NCBI RefSeq assembly: GCF_028737315.1
Contig: NZ_JAQZAO010000002.1
Location: 434,001-498,000 of the forward strand
From: Actinomycetospora lemnae
GTDB lineage: Bacteria > Actinomycetota > Actinomycetes > Mycobacteriales > Pseudonocardiaceae
DNA: 64,000 bases
Reading direction: 5' to 3'
Shown: positions 1 through 8,739 of the stretch, in pieces
How the letters are laid out: the number at the start of each line of letters is the position of its first letter
Numbering within the stretch: the stretch's first letter is position 1
The notes under the pieces: generated by a model
Told to the model about the DNA's origin: nothing
The model's database searches: none
Seen by the model: the letters and a program-made list of their open reading frames with translations, nothing else
Translations under genes and position numbers: made by a program

Positions 1-810
1 GATCATCACCGCCTGGCCGGTCATGTAGTCGGCGTCCCGGCTCGCCAGGTAGGAGACGAACGACGCCACGTCCTCCGGCGTCTGCACCCGGCCCAGCGCG
101 ATGAGCTGCGAGTACTGCTGCAGCGCCTCGCCCTTCCCGGTGCCGAGGTAGCCACCGAGGCCCTCGTCGATCTCGTCCCACATCGTGGTGCCGACGATCC
201 CGGGGCAGTAGGCGTTGACGGTGATCTGGTGGCTCGCGAGCTCCTTGGCCGCCGCCTGCGTCAGGGCGCGCACGGCGAACTTCGACGCCGAGTAGTGCCC
301 GAGGTGGTCGAAGCCCTGGTGCCCGGCGATCGACGCCGCGTTGATGATCTTCCCGCCGTGCCCCTGCTCGATCATCGCCTCGGCCGCCGCCTGCAGGCAC
401 CACAGCACGCCGCCGACGTTGACCCCGAGCATCGTCTGCAGGTCCTCGGGCGTCACCTCGCGCAGGGTCTTGACCTGCGCGATCCCGGCGTTCGCGACCA
501 TGACGTCGATCGACCCGAACCGCTCCCGCGTCGCGGCGACCAGGGCGAAGCAGGCGTCGCGGTCGGCGACGTCGGTGGCGGTCGACGCGGCCTGCCCGCC
601 GGCGTCGGTGATCTCCTGCGCCACCTCCTGCGCGGTGGACGGATCGATGTCGGACACCATCACGGCCAGCCCGTCGCTCGCGAGCCGGCGGGCGATCGCG
701 GCACCGATCCCCCGCCCGGCGCCGGTCACGACGGCGACGCGCGTCCCCGCGGCGTTGTCCCCGGCGTCGGTGGTCGAGCTCCGCTGCGTTTCGTCGCCCG
801 GGCCCGTCAC
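1..810 (-). CDS. SDR oxidoreductase, probable acetoin (diacetyl) reductase; 3' end cut by the window
   Basis: Classical short-chain dehydrogenase that probably interconverts diacetyl, acetoin and 2,3-butanediol with NAD(H). The cofactor motif TGAGRGIG lies at about residues 30-37 and the catalytic YSASK is complete. The frame is still open at base 1 (ending ...TGQAVMI), so only the last few residues, usually DGG-type, are missing. The GTG start at 810-808 overlaps the stop of the upstream butanediol dehydrogenase (GTGA), so the two are translationally coupled. The first ~25 residues are an unconserved extension carrying the QRSSTT mini-repeat described separately. Family assignment is strong; substrate rests on sequence style and operon partner. 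A 3-hydroxybutyrate dehydrogenase is the main alternative. Confidence 0.85.
   Translation of the reverse strand, partial: MTGPGDETQRSSTTDAGDNAAGTRVAVVTGAGRGIGAAIARRLASDGLAVMVSDIDPSTAQEVAQEITDAGGQAASTATDVADRDACFALVAATRERFGSIDVMVANAGIAQVKTLREVTPEDLQTMLGVNVGGVLWCLQAAAEAMIEQGHGGKIINAASIAGHQGFDHLGHYSASKFAVRALTQAAAKELASHQITVNAYCPGIVGTTMWDEIDEGLGGYLGTGKGEALQQYSQLIALGRVQTPEDVASFVSYLASRDADYMTGQAVMI
771..795 (-). repeat. Intragenic mini-repeat, copy 1 (GCAGCGGAGC core)
   Basis: Reads ACGCAGCGGAGCTCGACC on the minus strand inside the non-conserved N-terminus of the SDR gene, where it encodes QRSST. It is one of five related copies in this window (others near 31.08, 32.29, 54.71 and 58.51 kb). Confidence 0.55.
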
Positions 811-1862
811 GGGTGCACCAGGATCTTCACGTTGGTCTCCTTGTGGTCGATGAGCTCGCGGAAGCCCTGGTCGACGATGTCGTCGAGGGCGATGCGGCCG
901 GTGATGAACTGCCCGACGTCGACGACGCCGTCGCGGATGAGGTCGATGACCTCGCGGTGGCGGCCCGCGTAGGCCAGCGAGCCGATGAGCCGGATCTCGG
1001 AGAAGACGAGCGAGTTGACGTCGAAGGTGGCCGGGTGGCCCCAGATCGAGACGTTGACGCACGTGCCGCCGGGGCGGGTCGACGCGACGGCCTGCGCGAG
1101 GACCGGGTCGAGGCCGGCGCACTCGAACGTCACGTCCGCGCCGGCGCCGTCGGTGAGCTCGCGGATCGCCTCGGGGACGTCGACCTCGGTGGGGTCGAGG
1201 ACGTGGTCGGCGCCGGCGCCGGGCGCCTTGGCCTTGCGGGCGTCGGCCGGCTCGACGACCACGACCTGCCCGGCCCCGCACGCCTTGAGCGCCGCGGCCG
1301 TGACGAGCCCGATGGGCCCGGACCCGAACACCGCGGCCGACTGCCCCGGCTGCAGGCCCGAGAGCTTCGTCGCGTGGTAGCCGACGGCGAGGGGCTCGAC
1401 GAGCGCGCCCTGCTCGGTGGTGAGGCCGGCGATGGGGTGCACCCAGCGCTGGTCGACCACCATCTTCTCGGCGAACCCGCCCTGGTCGCCGTCGAGGCCG
1501 ATGAAGCCCAGCTGCCGGCAGATGTTGTAGCGCCCGGACCGGCACGCCACGCACGTCCCGCACACGTCGTAGGGCTCCACGACGACGCGGTCGCCCTCCG
1601 ACACGCCCGTCACGCCGTCGCCGACCTCGGCGACGACGCCGGAGAACTCGTGCCCGAGCGTGATCGGGATGGCCCCGCCGGTCAGCGGGTGCGGCGCCTG
1701 CGGCGTCGGCGTGAAGATCGGGCCGTCGAGGAACTCGTGGAGGTCGGTGCCGCAGATCCCGCACCACTCGACGGCGACCTGCACCTGGCCCGGACCGGGG
1801 TGTGGTTCGGGGACGTCCTCCACCCGGACGTCCTCACGACCGTGGAAGCGAGCAGCCTTCAT
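807..1862 (-). CDS. bdhA: Zinc-dependent 2,3-butanediol dehydrogenase
   Basis: Medium-chain alcohol dehydrogenase of 351 residues. The catalytic zinc motif CGICGTDLHEF is at about residues 37-47, followed by DGPIFTP and the TLGHEFSG motif typical of (R,R)-butanediol dehydrogenases. Structural-zinc cysteines sit in CGTCVACRSGRYNIC and the Rossmann motif is FGSGPIGL. The ATG at 1862 is preceded by GGGAGGA and starts MKAARFHG, the usual family beginning; the longer upstream frame is not conserved. It lies 49 bp downstream of the GAF regulator and overlaps the SDR by 4 bp, giving a regulator-BDH-acetoin reductase operon for acetoin/butanediol turnover. The family is confident; stereospecificity cannot be read. 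Confidence 0.87.
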   Translation of the reverse strand: MKAARFHGREDVRVEDVPEPHPGPGQVQVAVEWCGICGTDLHEFLDGPIFTPTPQAPHPLTGGAIPITLGHEFSGVVAEVGDGVTGVSEGDRVVVEPYDVCGTCVACRSGRYNICRQLGFIGLDGDQGGFAEKMVVDQRWVHPIAGLTTEQGALVEPLAVGYHATKLSGLQPGQSAAVFGSGPIGLVTAAALKACGAGQVVVVEPADARKAKAPGAGADHVLDPTEVDVPEAIRELTDGAGADVTFECAGLDPVLAQAVASTRPGGTCVNVSIWGHPATFDVNSLVFSEIRLIGSLAYAGRHREVIDLIRDGVVDVGQFITGRIALDDIVDQGFRELIDHKETNVKILVHP

Positions 1863-1901
1863 GGGTCCTCCCGGGGGTTGCCTCGAGGACATCCCACGAG
1901 G

Positions 1902-1915
1902 GTGACCCGGGTCAC
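1902..1915. promoter_or_regulatory. 14-bp perfect palindrome upstream of the butanediol dehydrogenase
   Basis: GTGACCCGGGTCAC lies 40 bp before the dehydrogenase ATG and overlaps the stop codon of the regulator gene. Two direct TGCAAC boxes lie just upstream on the minus strand (about 1922-1937). This is a plausible operator for the adjacent GAF-domain regulator, but binding is inference only. Confidence 0.35.
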
Positions 1916-3177
1916 GACCAGGGTTGCAGCGGTGTTGCACCTCTGCCGGGGCCGAACAGCCGCGCCGTGTCGGCGGGCGAGGGGGGCACGACCTCCACCC
2001 CGGGCGCGATCCGGTAGGGCCGGGCGGCGAGCAGGCCCCCGAGGACGCGGCGCAGGCGGGAGAGCTCGGCGCGCACCGTGACGAGGTGGTCGGCGTCGTC
2101 GTAGAGCGCCCGGCTGATCGCGGCCGCGTCGAGCCCGGCGCTCCCGGCCTGCATCAGCAGCGCGACGATCTGCAGGTGGCGGCGCCCGAGGGTGTGCCGC
2201 CAGACCTCGTGGCCCTCGACGAGCGCCGCCGGCGGGTCGGCGTCCAGGTCGAGGCGCAGGCGGGTCCGCCCGGGCCCGGCGCCGTCGGACGGGCGGAGCA
2301 ACCAGCCGCCCGGGATGCGGTCGGGCAGGCAGGCCCCGAGCCCGTGGACGAGCATCGCCTCGCCGGCCTGCGGGACGCCGACGCGGTCGCGGGGCGCGAG
2401 TCCGGTCGCGGCCGCCACCCAGCCGTGGTCGTCGACGACGAGCGCCGGGCCGGTCTGTCGCGCGAGCACCGGGGCCGCGACGGCGCGCAGGCTCTCCAGG
2501 CGGGTCTCGTGCGCCGCCCACAGGCCGGTCTCGGCGAGACGGACCGCGGTGTGCACGAGGGCGACGGTGGTCGGGTGGACCGTCGGCGCGGGCCCGGAGA
2601 GGTCGACGACGCCGAGCATCTCGCCGGTGCGCGGGTCGTGGATCGGGCTCGCGGTGCAGGTCCAGGGGTGCTGGGCACGGACGAAGTGCTCGGCGGAGAA
2701 GAGCTGCACCGACGCGTGCTCGGCGAGCGCGGTGCCGATGGCGTTGGTGCCGACGGACTCCTCGGTCCAGTCGGCGCCGGGGAGGAAGCCGAGGTCGTCC
2801 GCGAGCCGGCCGACCCGCACGGCGCCCTCGCGCCAGAGGACGAACCCGTCCGCGGCCGTGATCACCATGACGTGCTCGGCGTCCTCGGCCACCGCCGTGA
2901 GGCTCGCGCGCAGCTGCGGCAGCACCCCGCTGATCGGCGACTCGGCACGGCGGCGCTCGACGACCTCGAGCGGCGCGGGGTCGTCCAGCGACCGCCCGTC
3001 GGGGGCGACGCCGTACGACAGCACACGGTCCCAGGACCGGCTGACGACCCGGCGCAGCGGCGTCGTCGGGCGGCTGCCCGACAGCCGCGCGTCGTGGGCC
3101 TGGTGGAGCAGCCGGGCGTGCTGGCGCAGGTCGGTGCTGCGGGTGACCGCGCAGACGCCGTCGTCGGGGTGCGGCAC
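1912..3177 (-). CDS. GAF-domain transcriptional regulator, acetoin-catabolism type without an AAA+ domain
   Basis: Protein of 421 residues. The N-terminal half resembles AcoR-type sensors: SGSRPTTPLRRVVSRSWDR, then a GAF-like region with WTEESVGTNAIGTAL and the HPWTCTASPIHDP stretch that is characteristic of regulators beside acetoin or aldehyde dehydrogenases. No sigma54 GAFTGA or Walker motifs are present. The C-terminal ~90 residues (RHLQIVALLMQAG... ISRALYDD... VRAELSRLRRVLGG) look like a winged-helix segment. The GTG start at 3177 is chosen because GGGAGGT lies 5 bases upstream. It is first gene of the operon with bdhA and the SDR, which suggests it senses acetoin or a related metabolite. 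Confidence 0.75.
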   Translation of the reverse strand: MPHPDDGVCAVTRSTDLRQHARLLHQAHDARLSGSRPTTPLRRVVSRSWDRVLSYGVAPDGRSLDDPAPLEVVERRRAESPISGVLPQLRASLTAVAEDAEHVMVITAADGFVLWREGAVRVGRLADDLGFLPGADWTEESVGTNAIGTALAEHASVQLFSAEHFVRAQHPWTCTASPIHDPRTGEMLGVVDLSGPAPTVHPTTVALVHTAVRLAETGLWAAHETRLESLRAVAAPVLARQTGPALVVDDHGWVAAATGLAPRDRVGVPQAGEAMLVHGLGACLPDRIPGGWLLRPSDGAGPGRTRLRLDLDADPPAALVEGHEVWRHTLGRRHLQIVALLMQAGSAGLDAAAISRALYDDADHLVTVRAELSRLRRVLGGLLAARPYRIAPGVEVVPPSPADTARLFGPGRGATPLQPWS

Positions 3178-3263
3178 GGTGACCTCCCGACATCGACGAC
3201 GGACCTCGCCGCAGCCTAGGCAGCCGTCGTGACCGGCGCCATAGACCGCGCTGGAGGGTGCAC

Positions 3264-3586
3264 ATGAGCCAGACCCGGGCGCGGGACGCCGCCCACGCCG
3301 CGAACGGCGACCGACGCCGACGTCCCGGGGATCGCCGCGGGCTGGGCCGGGCGATCTCGAGGCGAGCGTCCGCGCCGCAGGCGAGGAGGGCTTCACGCGC
3401 CTGGTGCTCATGGCGACGCTGCCCGGCGTCCCGCTCGACACGGCGTTCGGGTTCACCCAGGTGCGCCGCGTCGACGTCCCGACGCCCGCCGGCGTGACCC
3501 TCGCGGGGGTCGAGATGCAGCGGCCGATCACGGCGGCCGACCTGGTCACTGCAGGCAGAACTCGTTGCCCTCCGGGTCCGCCATGA
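3264..3586 (+). pseudogene. Decayed GNAT N-acetyltransferase
   Basis: Two pieces of one acetyltransferase survive in different frames. An N-terminal piece ATDADVPGIAAGWA is readable at about 3307-3348. The C-terminal piece follows in another frame at about 3356-3529, with LEASVRAAGEEGFTRLVLM, then LDTAFGFTQVRRVDVP and a typical GNAT ending MQRPI. The central acetyl-CoA-binding core (motif A) is missing, so a deletion plus frameshift is inferred. The open frame then runs into the 3' end of the convergent VOC gene. No intact product is expected. Confidence 0.6.
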
Positions 3587-3968
3587 CCAGGCACCAGCCC
3601 GCCGGCTCGTCGACCTCGCGCAGGAACCGGGCCCCGGCGGCCTCGAGCTTCTCGCGGTGGGCCTGCACCACGGCCTTCCGGTCGTCCGCGCCGGCGCCGA
3701 CGTTGACGTCGAGGTGGACGCGGTTCTTCACCGTCTTGTCCTCGGGCACCTTCTGGAACAGCACGCGCGGGCCGGCGCCGGCCGGGTCGATCACCGCGTC
3801 CAGCCGGTCCCACTCGTCCTCCGGGATGCCGACCTTCGCGCCGAAGTCCTCCCACGAGTCGAAGCCCGGCGGCGGGGGCTGGCGGACGTAGTCGAGCGCG
3901 AGCGCCCAGAACTCGGCCTGCCGGCGCGGATCGTGGGCGTCGACGGTGATCTGCACTCCCAGGGCCAT
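3546..3968 (-). CDS. VOC (glyoxalase-like) family protein
   Basis: Small 140-residue protein of the glyoxalase/bleomycin-resistance superfamily, of the Glyoxalase_6-like actinobacterial type. Visible features are the N-terminal strand LGVQITVDAHDP followed by RRQAEFWALAL, the mid-domain RVLFQKVPEDKTVKNRVHLD, and the C-terminal strand LVMADPEGNEFCL. The ATG at 3968 gives the normal family length; the longer upstream frame is not conserved. It diverges from udgX, with repeat copy A between them, and converges on the GNAT remnant. Substrate unknown. Confidence 0.8.
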   Translation of the reverse strand: MALGVQITVDAHDPRRQAEFWALALDYVRQPPPPGFDSWEDFGAKVGIPEDEWDRLDAVIDPAGAGPRVLFQKVPEDKTVKNRVHLDVNVGAGADDRKAVVQAHREKLEAAGARFLREVDEPAGWCLVMADPEGNEFCLQ

Positions 3969-4027
3969 GGCGGACAGTGTGGCCGTGGTGGCGGACAGCC
4001 CGCGTCCGGCACCCGGGCGCCGCGCCG

Positions 4028-4097
4028 GTGATCGTGGGGGCTTTCCTGATGTCCAACGCCAGCGTGGACGCCAGGCTGACACACCCCGTGCGTCAGG
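4028..4097 (+). repeat. Hairpin-ended intergenic repeat, copy A
   Basis: Begins GTGATCGTGGGGGCTTTCC, continues with AGCGTGGACGCCAGGCTG and ends in a hairpin: CTGAC (4076-4080) pairs with GTCAG (4092-4096), with an inner CAC/GTG around a CCC loop. It lies in the divergent region between the VOC gene and udgX. Related copies are at 49071-49143 (inverted) and 50407-50474. Confidence 0.75.
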
Positions 4098-4140
4098 CGG
4101 GGTCGTGTTCCCGGTGGCGAGCAGTGGGCACCCCCGTCCG

Positions 4141-4800
4141 GTGACCGAGCCGCTCGACCTGTTCGGCGACGCCGCCCACCCCGGTGCCGCCGACACCACC
4201 ACGGACCTGCCGCCGGACCTCGACGCCCTGCGCGCGCAGGCGGCGGGATGTACGCGCTGCGAGCTCCACCACGACACGACGCAGACGGTGTTCGGCGCCG
4301 GGCCGGCGACGGCGCGCCTCGTGATGGTCGGCGAGCAGCCCGGCGACCAGGAGGACCGGCAGGGCGCGCCGTTCGTCGGACCGGCCGGGCGCCTGCTCGA
4401 CGAGGCCCTCGACGAGGCCGGGATCGCCCGCGACGACGCCTACGTCACCAACGCCGTCAAACACTTCAACTTCCGCTACCAGGGCAAGCGCCGCATCCAC
4501 GAGACGCCGAAGGCCGGGCACATCCGCGCCTGCCGGCCGTGGCTGGACGCCGAGCTCGCCCTCGTGAAGCCGCAGGTGCTGCTCACCCTGGGCGCGACCG
4601 CCGGGAAGGCGCTGCTCGGGTCGAAGTTCCGGATCACCGCCGAGCGCGGCGAACCCCGCCCCTGGAACGACATGACGCTCGTCCCGACGATCCACCCGTC
4701 GGCGATCCTGCGCGCGGACCCCGACCGCGGGCAGGACCGCGACGAGATGCTGGCCGGCTTCGTCGCGGACCTGAAGGTGGCGGGCGGGCTGCTGGGCTGA
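4141..4800 (+). CDS. udgX: Uracil-DNA glycosylase of the UdgX type
   Basis: Protein of 219 residues in the uracil-DNA glycosylase superfamily. It has motif A GEQPGDQED at about residues 62-70, PFVGPAGRLLDEAL, and the motif HPSAILR near the C-terminus. The insert KRRIH at about 119-123 is the diagnostic loop of UdgX, the actinobacterial enzyme known to become covalently linked to the excised-uracil site through the loop histidine. GCTRC and a later ACRPW supply Cys ligands for the iron-sulfur cluster seen in this family. The GTG at 4141 is the most likely start; a longer frame upstream would cross repeat copy A. It ends 6 bp from the convergent uvrB, another repair gene. Confidence 0.9.
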   Translation: MTEPLDLFGDAAHPGAADTTTDLPPDLDALRAQAAGCTRCELHHDTTQTVFGAGPATARLVMVGEQPGDQEDRQGAPFVGPAGRLLDEALDEAGIARDDAYVTNAVKHFNFRYQGKRRIHETPKAGHIRACRPWLDAELALVKPQVLLTLGATAGKALLGSKFRITAERGEPRPWNDMTLVPTIHPSAILRADPDRGQDRDEMLAGFVADLKVAGGLLG

Positions 4801-4806
4801 GGACCC

Positions 4807-7017
4807 TCAGCTCACCCCGGCCGCGTCCATCCCCCGCATCTCCTTCTTGAGGTCGGCGATCTCGTCGCGCAGGCGCCCGGCGAGCTCGAACTGCAGGTCG
4901 CGGGCCGCGGCCATCATCTGGTCGGTGAGCTGCTGGATGAGGTCCGCGAGCTCCGCGCGCGCCATGCCCGACGTGTCGCGGTGCTCGACGACGCCGGAGT
5001 GACCCCGGCCGCCGCCGGCCTCGCCCGCCGCGCGGCGCCCGCGCGAGCTGTTGCGCGCCGACCCGCCGATCTCCACCGACTCCTCGGTGTCCTCCGCCTC
5101 GCGGTAGACCCGGTCGAGGATGTCGGCGATGTTCTTGCGCAGCGGCTGCGGGTCGACGCCCCGCTCGCGGTTGTAGGCGATCTGCTTCTCGCGACGCCGG
5201 TTGGTCTCGTCGATGGCGTACTGCATCGACTCGGTGACGGTGTCCGCGTACATGTGCACCTGGCCGGACACGTTGCGGGCCGCGCGGCCGATCGTCTGGA
5301 TCAGCGAGCGCTCGCTGCGCAGGAACCCTTCCTTGTCGGCGTCGAGGATCGCCACCAGGGACACCTCGGGCAGGTCGAGACCCTCGCGGAGCAGGTTGAT
5401 GCCGACGAGCACGTCGTACTCCCCCGACCGCAGCTGGCGCAGCAGCTCGACCCGGCGCAGCGTGTCGACCTCGGAGTGCAGGTAGCGGACCTTGATGCCG
5501 AGCTCGAGCAGGTAGTCGGTGAGGTCCTCGGCCATCTTCTTGGTCAGCGTGGTGACGAGGACGCGCTCGTCCTTGTCGACCCGCGTGCGGATCTCGCCCA
5601 CGAGGTCGTCGATCTGGCCCTTCGTCGGCTTGACGACCACCTCGGGGTCGACGAGCCCGGTGGGGCGGATGACCTGCTCGACGAACTCGCCGCCCGCCAT
5701 CCGCATCTCGTAGTCGCCCGGCGTCGCCGACAGGTAGACCGTCTGCCCGATGCGGTCGGCGAACTCCTCCCACGTCAGCGGGCGGTTGTCGGTGGCGCTC
5801 GGCAGGCGGAACCCGTACTCGACGAGGTTGCGCTTGCGGGACATGTCGCCCTCGTACATGCCGCCGATCTGCGGCACCGTCACGTGCGACTCGTCGATGA
5901 CCAGCAGGAAGTCCTGCGGGAAGTAGTCGATCAGCGTGGCCGGTGCGGTGCCCGGACCGCGGCCGTCGATGTGGCGCGAGTAGTTCTCGATGCCCGAGCA
6001 GAACCCGACCTGGCGGATCATCTCGATGTCGTACGTGGTGCGCATGCGCAGCCGCTGGGCCTCGAGCAGCTTGCCCTGGCGCTCCAGCTCGGCCAGGCGC
6101 TCCTCGAGCTCGGCCTCGATGGCCTTGACCGCCTTCTCCATGCGCTCCGGGCCGGCCACGTAGTGGGTGGCCGGGAAGATGCGCACGTCGTCGACCTGCT
6201 TGACCACGTCGCCGGTCAGCGGGTTGAGGTAGTAGAGCGACTCGATCTCGTCGCCGAAGAACTCGATGCGGACCGCGAGCTCCTCGTACGCCGGGATGAT
6301 CTCCACGGTGTCGCCGCGGACCCGGAACGTGCCCCGGGCGAACGCCATGTCGTTGCGGGTGTACTGCACGTCGACCAGGGCGCGGAGCAGCTGGTCGCGG
6401 TCGAGCTCGTCGCCGACGGTCAGCTGCACCGACCGGTCGAGGTACGACTGCGGTGTGCCGAGGCCGTAGATGCAGGACACCGACGCGACCACGACGACGT
6501 CGCGGCGCGAGAGCAGGTTGGACGTCGCCGAGTGGCGCAGCCGCTCGACGTCCTCGTTGATCGAGGAGTCCTTCTCGATGTAGGTGTCGGTCTGCGCGAT
6601 GTACGCCTCGGGCTGGTAGTAGTCGTAGTACGAGACGAAGTACTCGACCGCGTTGTTGGGCAGCAGCTCGCGCAGCTCGTTGGCCAGCTGGGCCGCCAGC
6701 GTCTTGTTCGGCGCCATCACCAGCGTCGGGCGCTGCACCCGCTCGATGAGCCAGGCCGCGGTGGCCGACTTGCCGGTGCCCGTCGCGCCGAGCAGCACGA
6801 TGTCGTGCTCGCCCGCCTTGACCCGCTTCTCGAGCTCCTCGATGGCCGCCGGCTGGTCGCCCGCCGGCTCGTACGGGCTGACGACCTCGAAGTGCCCCCC
6901 GGTGCGCTCGATCTCGCCCACCGGACGGAACTCCGAGTGCGCGAGGGCCTCGTCGGGCAGCCCTTCGGGGTTCTCCCCCTCGCGGGCCGACCCCGGAACC
7001 TCTGTCGCGAACGCCAT
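4807..7017 (-). CDS. uvrB: Excinuclease ABC subunit B
   Basis: DNA-damage-verifying helicase subunit of nucleotide excision repair, 736 residues. Seen in order: Walker A GATGTGKS (77-84), the beta-hairpin motif [12 protein letters not shown], the helicase motif QTIGRAARN, and a C-terminal UVR segment ([20 protein letters not shown]) that contacts UvrC. The ATG at 7017 gives MAFATEVPG; the upstream in-frame extension is unlikely. It is a single-gene unit here, convergent with udgX. I see no clear CGAAC-N4-GTTCG LexA box in its short upstream region. Gene order relative to coaE and rpsA matches M. tuberculosis. Confidence 0.97.
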   Translation of the reverse strand: MAFATEVPGSAREGENPEGLPDEALAHSEFRPVGEIERTGGHFEVVSPYEPAGDQPAAIEELEKRVKAGEHDIVLLGATGTGKSATAAWLIERVQRPTLVMAPNKTLAAQLANELRELLPNNAVEYFVSYYDYYQPEAYIAQTDTYIEKDSSINEDVERLRHSATSNLLSRRDVVVVASVSCIYGLGTPQSYLDRSVQLTVGDELDRDQLLRALVDVQYTRNDMAFARGTFRVRGDTVEIIPAYEELAVRIEFFGDEIESLYYLNPLTGDVVKQVDDVRIFPATHYVAGPERMEKAVKAIEAELEERLAELERQGKLLEAQRLRMRTTYDIEMIRQVGFCSGIENYSRHIDGRGPGTAPATLIDYFPQDFLLVIDESHVTVPQIGGMYEGDMSRKRNLVEYGFRLPSATDNRPLTWEEFADRIGQTVYLSATPGDYEMRMAGGEFVEQVIRPTGLVDPEVVVKPTKGQIDDLVGEIRTRVDKDERVLVTTLTKKMAEDLTDYLLELGIKVRYLHSEVDTLRRVELLRQLRSGEYDVLVGINLLREGLDLPEVSLVAILDADKEGFLRSERSLIQTIGRAARNVSGQVHMYADTVTESMQYAIDETNRRREKQIAYNRERGVDPQPLRKNIADILDRVYREAEDTEESVEIGGSARNSSRGRRAAGEAGGGRGHSGVVEHRDTSGMARAELADLIQQLTDQMMAAARDLQFELAGRLRDEIADLKKEMRGMDAAGVS

Positions 7018-7064
7018 GGGATCGAGGTTAACCGCGCCCCCCGACAACGGGGCCGGGAGCGGTC

Positions 7065-7460
7065 TCAGCCGGCCCCGTTCGCCACCCGCTGCCACGAGCT
7101 GCGCAGGGGCGCGGTGTCGTAGCAGATGGTCAGCCGGGCGATCCGCTCCCGGTCGTCGGTGAGCGTCACCAGGTCGACGACGTCGAACGGGGCGGGCGTG
7201 CCGTCGCCCAGCACCCACGCGTAGTGGAAGGCCAGCGCGACCTCCCGGTCGTCGGCGGGGTCGACGTACACGCGGCGCAGCTCGGTGCTCGACGGCGCGG
7301 AGTCCGCGAACAGGTCCGGGTAGAACCGCGCGGCCGGCATCGTCCCGTAGAGCGGCGACGCCACCTCCCCGGCCGGGGCGAAGCAGGCCAGGACGTCGTC
7401 GACGGAGCCGGCGTCGAGCGCGGCGAGGTAGCGGTGCAGCACCGCCGGGGTCGCGCTCAC
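7065..7460 (-). CDS. NTF2-like / SnoaL-type protein
   Basis: Protein of 131 residues with the cone-shaped NTF2 pattern: N-terminal helix [21 protein letters not shown], then strands such as [14 protein letters not shown] and [21 protein letters not shown]. The GTG start at 7460 overlaps the TetR stop (GTGA), so the two form a coupled pair. Enzymes and ligand-binding proteins share this fold, so no reaction can be assigned; association with a TetR regulator hints at a small-molecule response. Confidence 0.75.
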   Translation of the reverse strand: MSATPAVLHRYLAALDAGSVDDVLACFAPAGEVASPLYGTMPAARFYPDLFADSAPSSTELRRVYVDPADDREVALAFHYAWVLGDGTPAPFDVVDLVTLTDDRERIARLTICYDTAPLRSSWQRVANGAG

Positions 7461-8182
7461 CGCGAGGCCTCCCGGCGCTCCGCGGCGGCCGCGAACCCGT
7501 CGAGCAGGCAGCGCAGGCCGAAGTCCCACCGGGAGACGACCGGACGGCCGGGGTCGGCCATCACCGCGGTCAGCGCCGGGTAGCGGTCGGCGTGGGCGGC
7601 GACGAGGTCGCGCATCGTGCTGCCGCCCTCGGGGTCGGCGGTCCACGGCCGGGTGCCGGCGGAAGCGGTCGCGAGGGTGGTGCGCAGGTGCCCGAACAGC
7701 ATCGACACCGCGTCCATCCGCTCGTCGGGGGCCAGCCCGAGCGGCTCGAAGACCCGCACCGCCGCCTCGACCCAGCCGACCTCGCGCGGGCCCATCACCC
7801 GCTCGCCGACCGTCACCCACGGCAGCCACGGGTGCCGCGTCCAGACGTCGGAGACCATCCGTGCGAACTCCTCGGCCTGCTCGCGCCACGTCCCGGTCAG
7901 CGCGTCCGCGCCCGGCGGCTCCTCGACGGCCGCGTCGATCATGACGGCCTCGAGCTCCTCCTTGTTCGCGACGTAGCGGTAGAGCGCCATCTTCGTCAGC
8001 CCCACCTCGGCGGCCACCCGCTGCATCGACAGCCCGGCCAGCCCGTCCCGGTCCGCCACCCGGACCGCCGCCCACGCGACCTCGTCGAGGGTCAGCCCGC
8101 GGCGCGGACCGCGCGTCGGCTCCTCGGGAGTCCGCCACAGGAGGGGGCCCGCGGCCGGGTCCGTCCCGGTCGTGCTGCTCAT
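7457..8182 (-). CDS. TetR/AcrR family transcriptional repressor
   Basis: Protein of 241 residues. The N-terminal helix-turn-helix spans about residues 30-75 with [20 protein letters not shown] and the usual [14 protein letters not shown] continuation. The remainder is a ligand-binding helical domain with the TetR_C pattern ([20 protein letters not shown]). The ATG at 8182 is preferred over an in-frame GTG at 8227, which lies inside the operator. It is divergent from the membrane protein at 8269 and coupled to the NTF2-like gene; both directions probably share the operators at 8211-8243. Confidence 0.9.
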   Translation of the reverse strand: MSSTTGTDPAAGPLLWRTPEEPTRGPRRGLTLDEVAWAAVRVADRDGLAGLSMQRVAAEVGLTKMALYRYVANKEELEAVMIDAAVEEPPGADALTGTWREQAEEFARMVSDVWTRHPWLPWVTVGERVMGPREVGWVEAAVRVFEPLGLAPDERMDAVSMLFGHLRTTLATASAGTRPWTADPEGGSTMRDLVAAHADRYPALTAVMADPGRPVVSRWDFGLRCLLDGFAAAAERREASR

Positions 8183-8210
8183 CCGATCCGTCCTTGCCTC
8201 GTCGCGACTT

Positions 8211-8243
8211 CTGTGTCTATCGTACACAGTGTCCTTAGGACAC
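8211..8243. promoter_or_regulatory. Two overlapping TetR-type operators in a divergent promoter
   Basis: CTGTGT-N7-ACACAG (8211-8229) is directly followed by the perfect palindrome GTGTCCT-T-AGGACAC (8229-8243). Both are symmetric sites of TetR size, placed between the tetR start (8182) and the divergent gene (8269). Autoregulation plus control of the membrane protein is the natural reading. Confidence 0.7.
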
Positions 8244-8268
8244 AGTTTCTCCGACGACGGAGGTCACC

Positions 8269-8712
8269 ATGTCGCTCACCGCCCCGGCCCCGACCGCCAC
8301 CACCGACGCCGGCGCCTCCCCCGTCCGCGCCCGGGCGACCGCCCGCCGCCGACGGCGGACGCTCGGCGTCGTCGCCACGCTCGTCGTGGCGCTCGCGGTC
8401 TGGCTCGTCGGCCGTCTCGCCGGCGCCGACTACTGGATCGCCGACAGCCAGGGCACGGTCCGCATCGACGCCCTGGTCACCACGCAGGTCACCGTGGTCC
8501 TCGGCCTGGCCGGCTGGGCCGTGCTCGCCCTGCTCGAGCGCCTCACCCGGTACGGCACGGCGATCTGGACCGTGCTCGCCACGGTGATCGTGGCCGCCTC
8601 GATGATCCCGGTCTTCCTGGTGGAGGCCACCACCGCGACCCGCGTCGCCCTCGTCGCGGTCCACCTCGCCGTCGGCGCCCTCATCCCCTTCTTCGTGCGC
8701 GCCCGCTCCTGA
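8269..8712 (+). CDS. Four-helix membrane protein (DUF6069-like)
   Basis: Protein of 147 residues with a basic N-terminus (RARATARRRRR) and four predicted membrane helices: LGVVATLVVALAVWLVG, VTVVLGLAGWAVLALL, IWTVLATVIVAASMIPVFL and VALVAVHLAVGALIPFFV. The pattern fits the actinobacterial DUF6069 family. The ATG at 8269 has the ribosome site CGGAGGT. It is divergent from tetR and followed after 27 bp by a VOC gene, so the two may form an operon under TetR control. Function unknown. Confidence 0.75.
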   Translation: MSLTAPAPTATTDAGASPVRARATARRRRRTLGVVATLVVALAVWLVGRLAGADYWIADSQGTVRIDALVTTQVTVVLGLAGWAVLALLERLTRYGTAIWTVLATVIVAASMIPVFLVEATTATRVALVAVHLAVGALIPFFVRARS

Positions 8713-8739
8713 CCAGCCCCGACACCCCTGGAGACCACC

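Noticed and set aside
7018-7064. LexA box upstream of uvrB
   Set aside because: No CGAAC-N4-GTTCG sequence occurs in the spacer.
4981-7122. A 713-codon open frame on the plus strand
   Set aside because: Antisense to uvrB.
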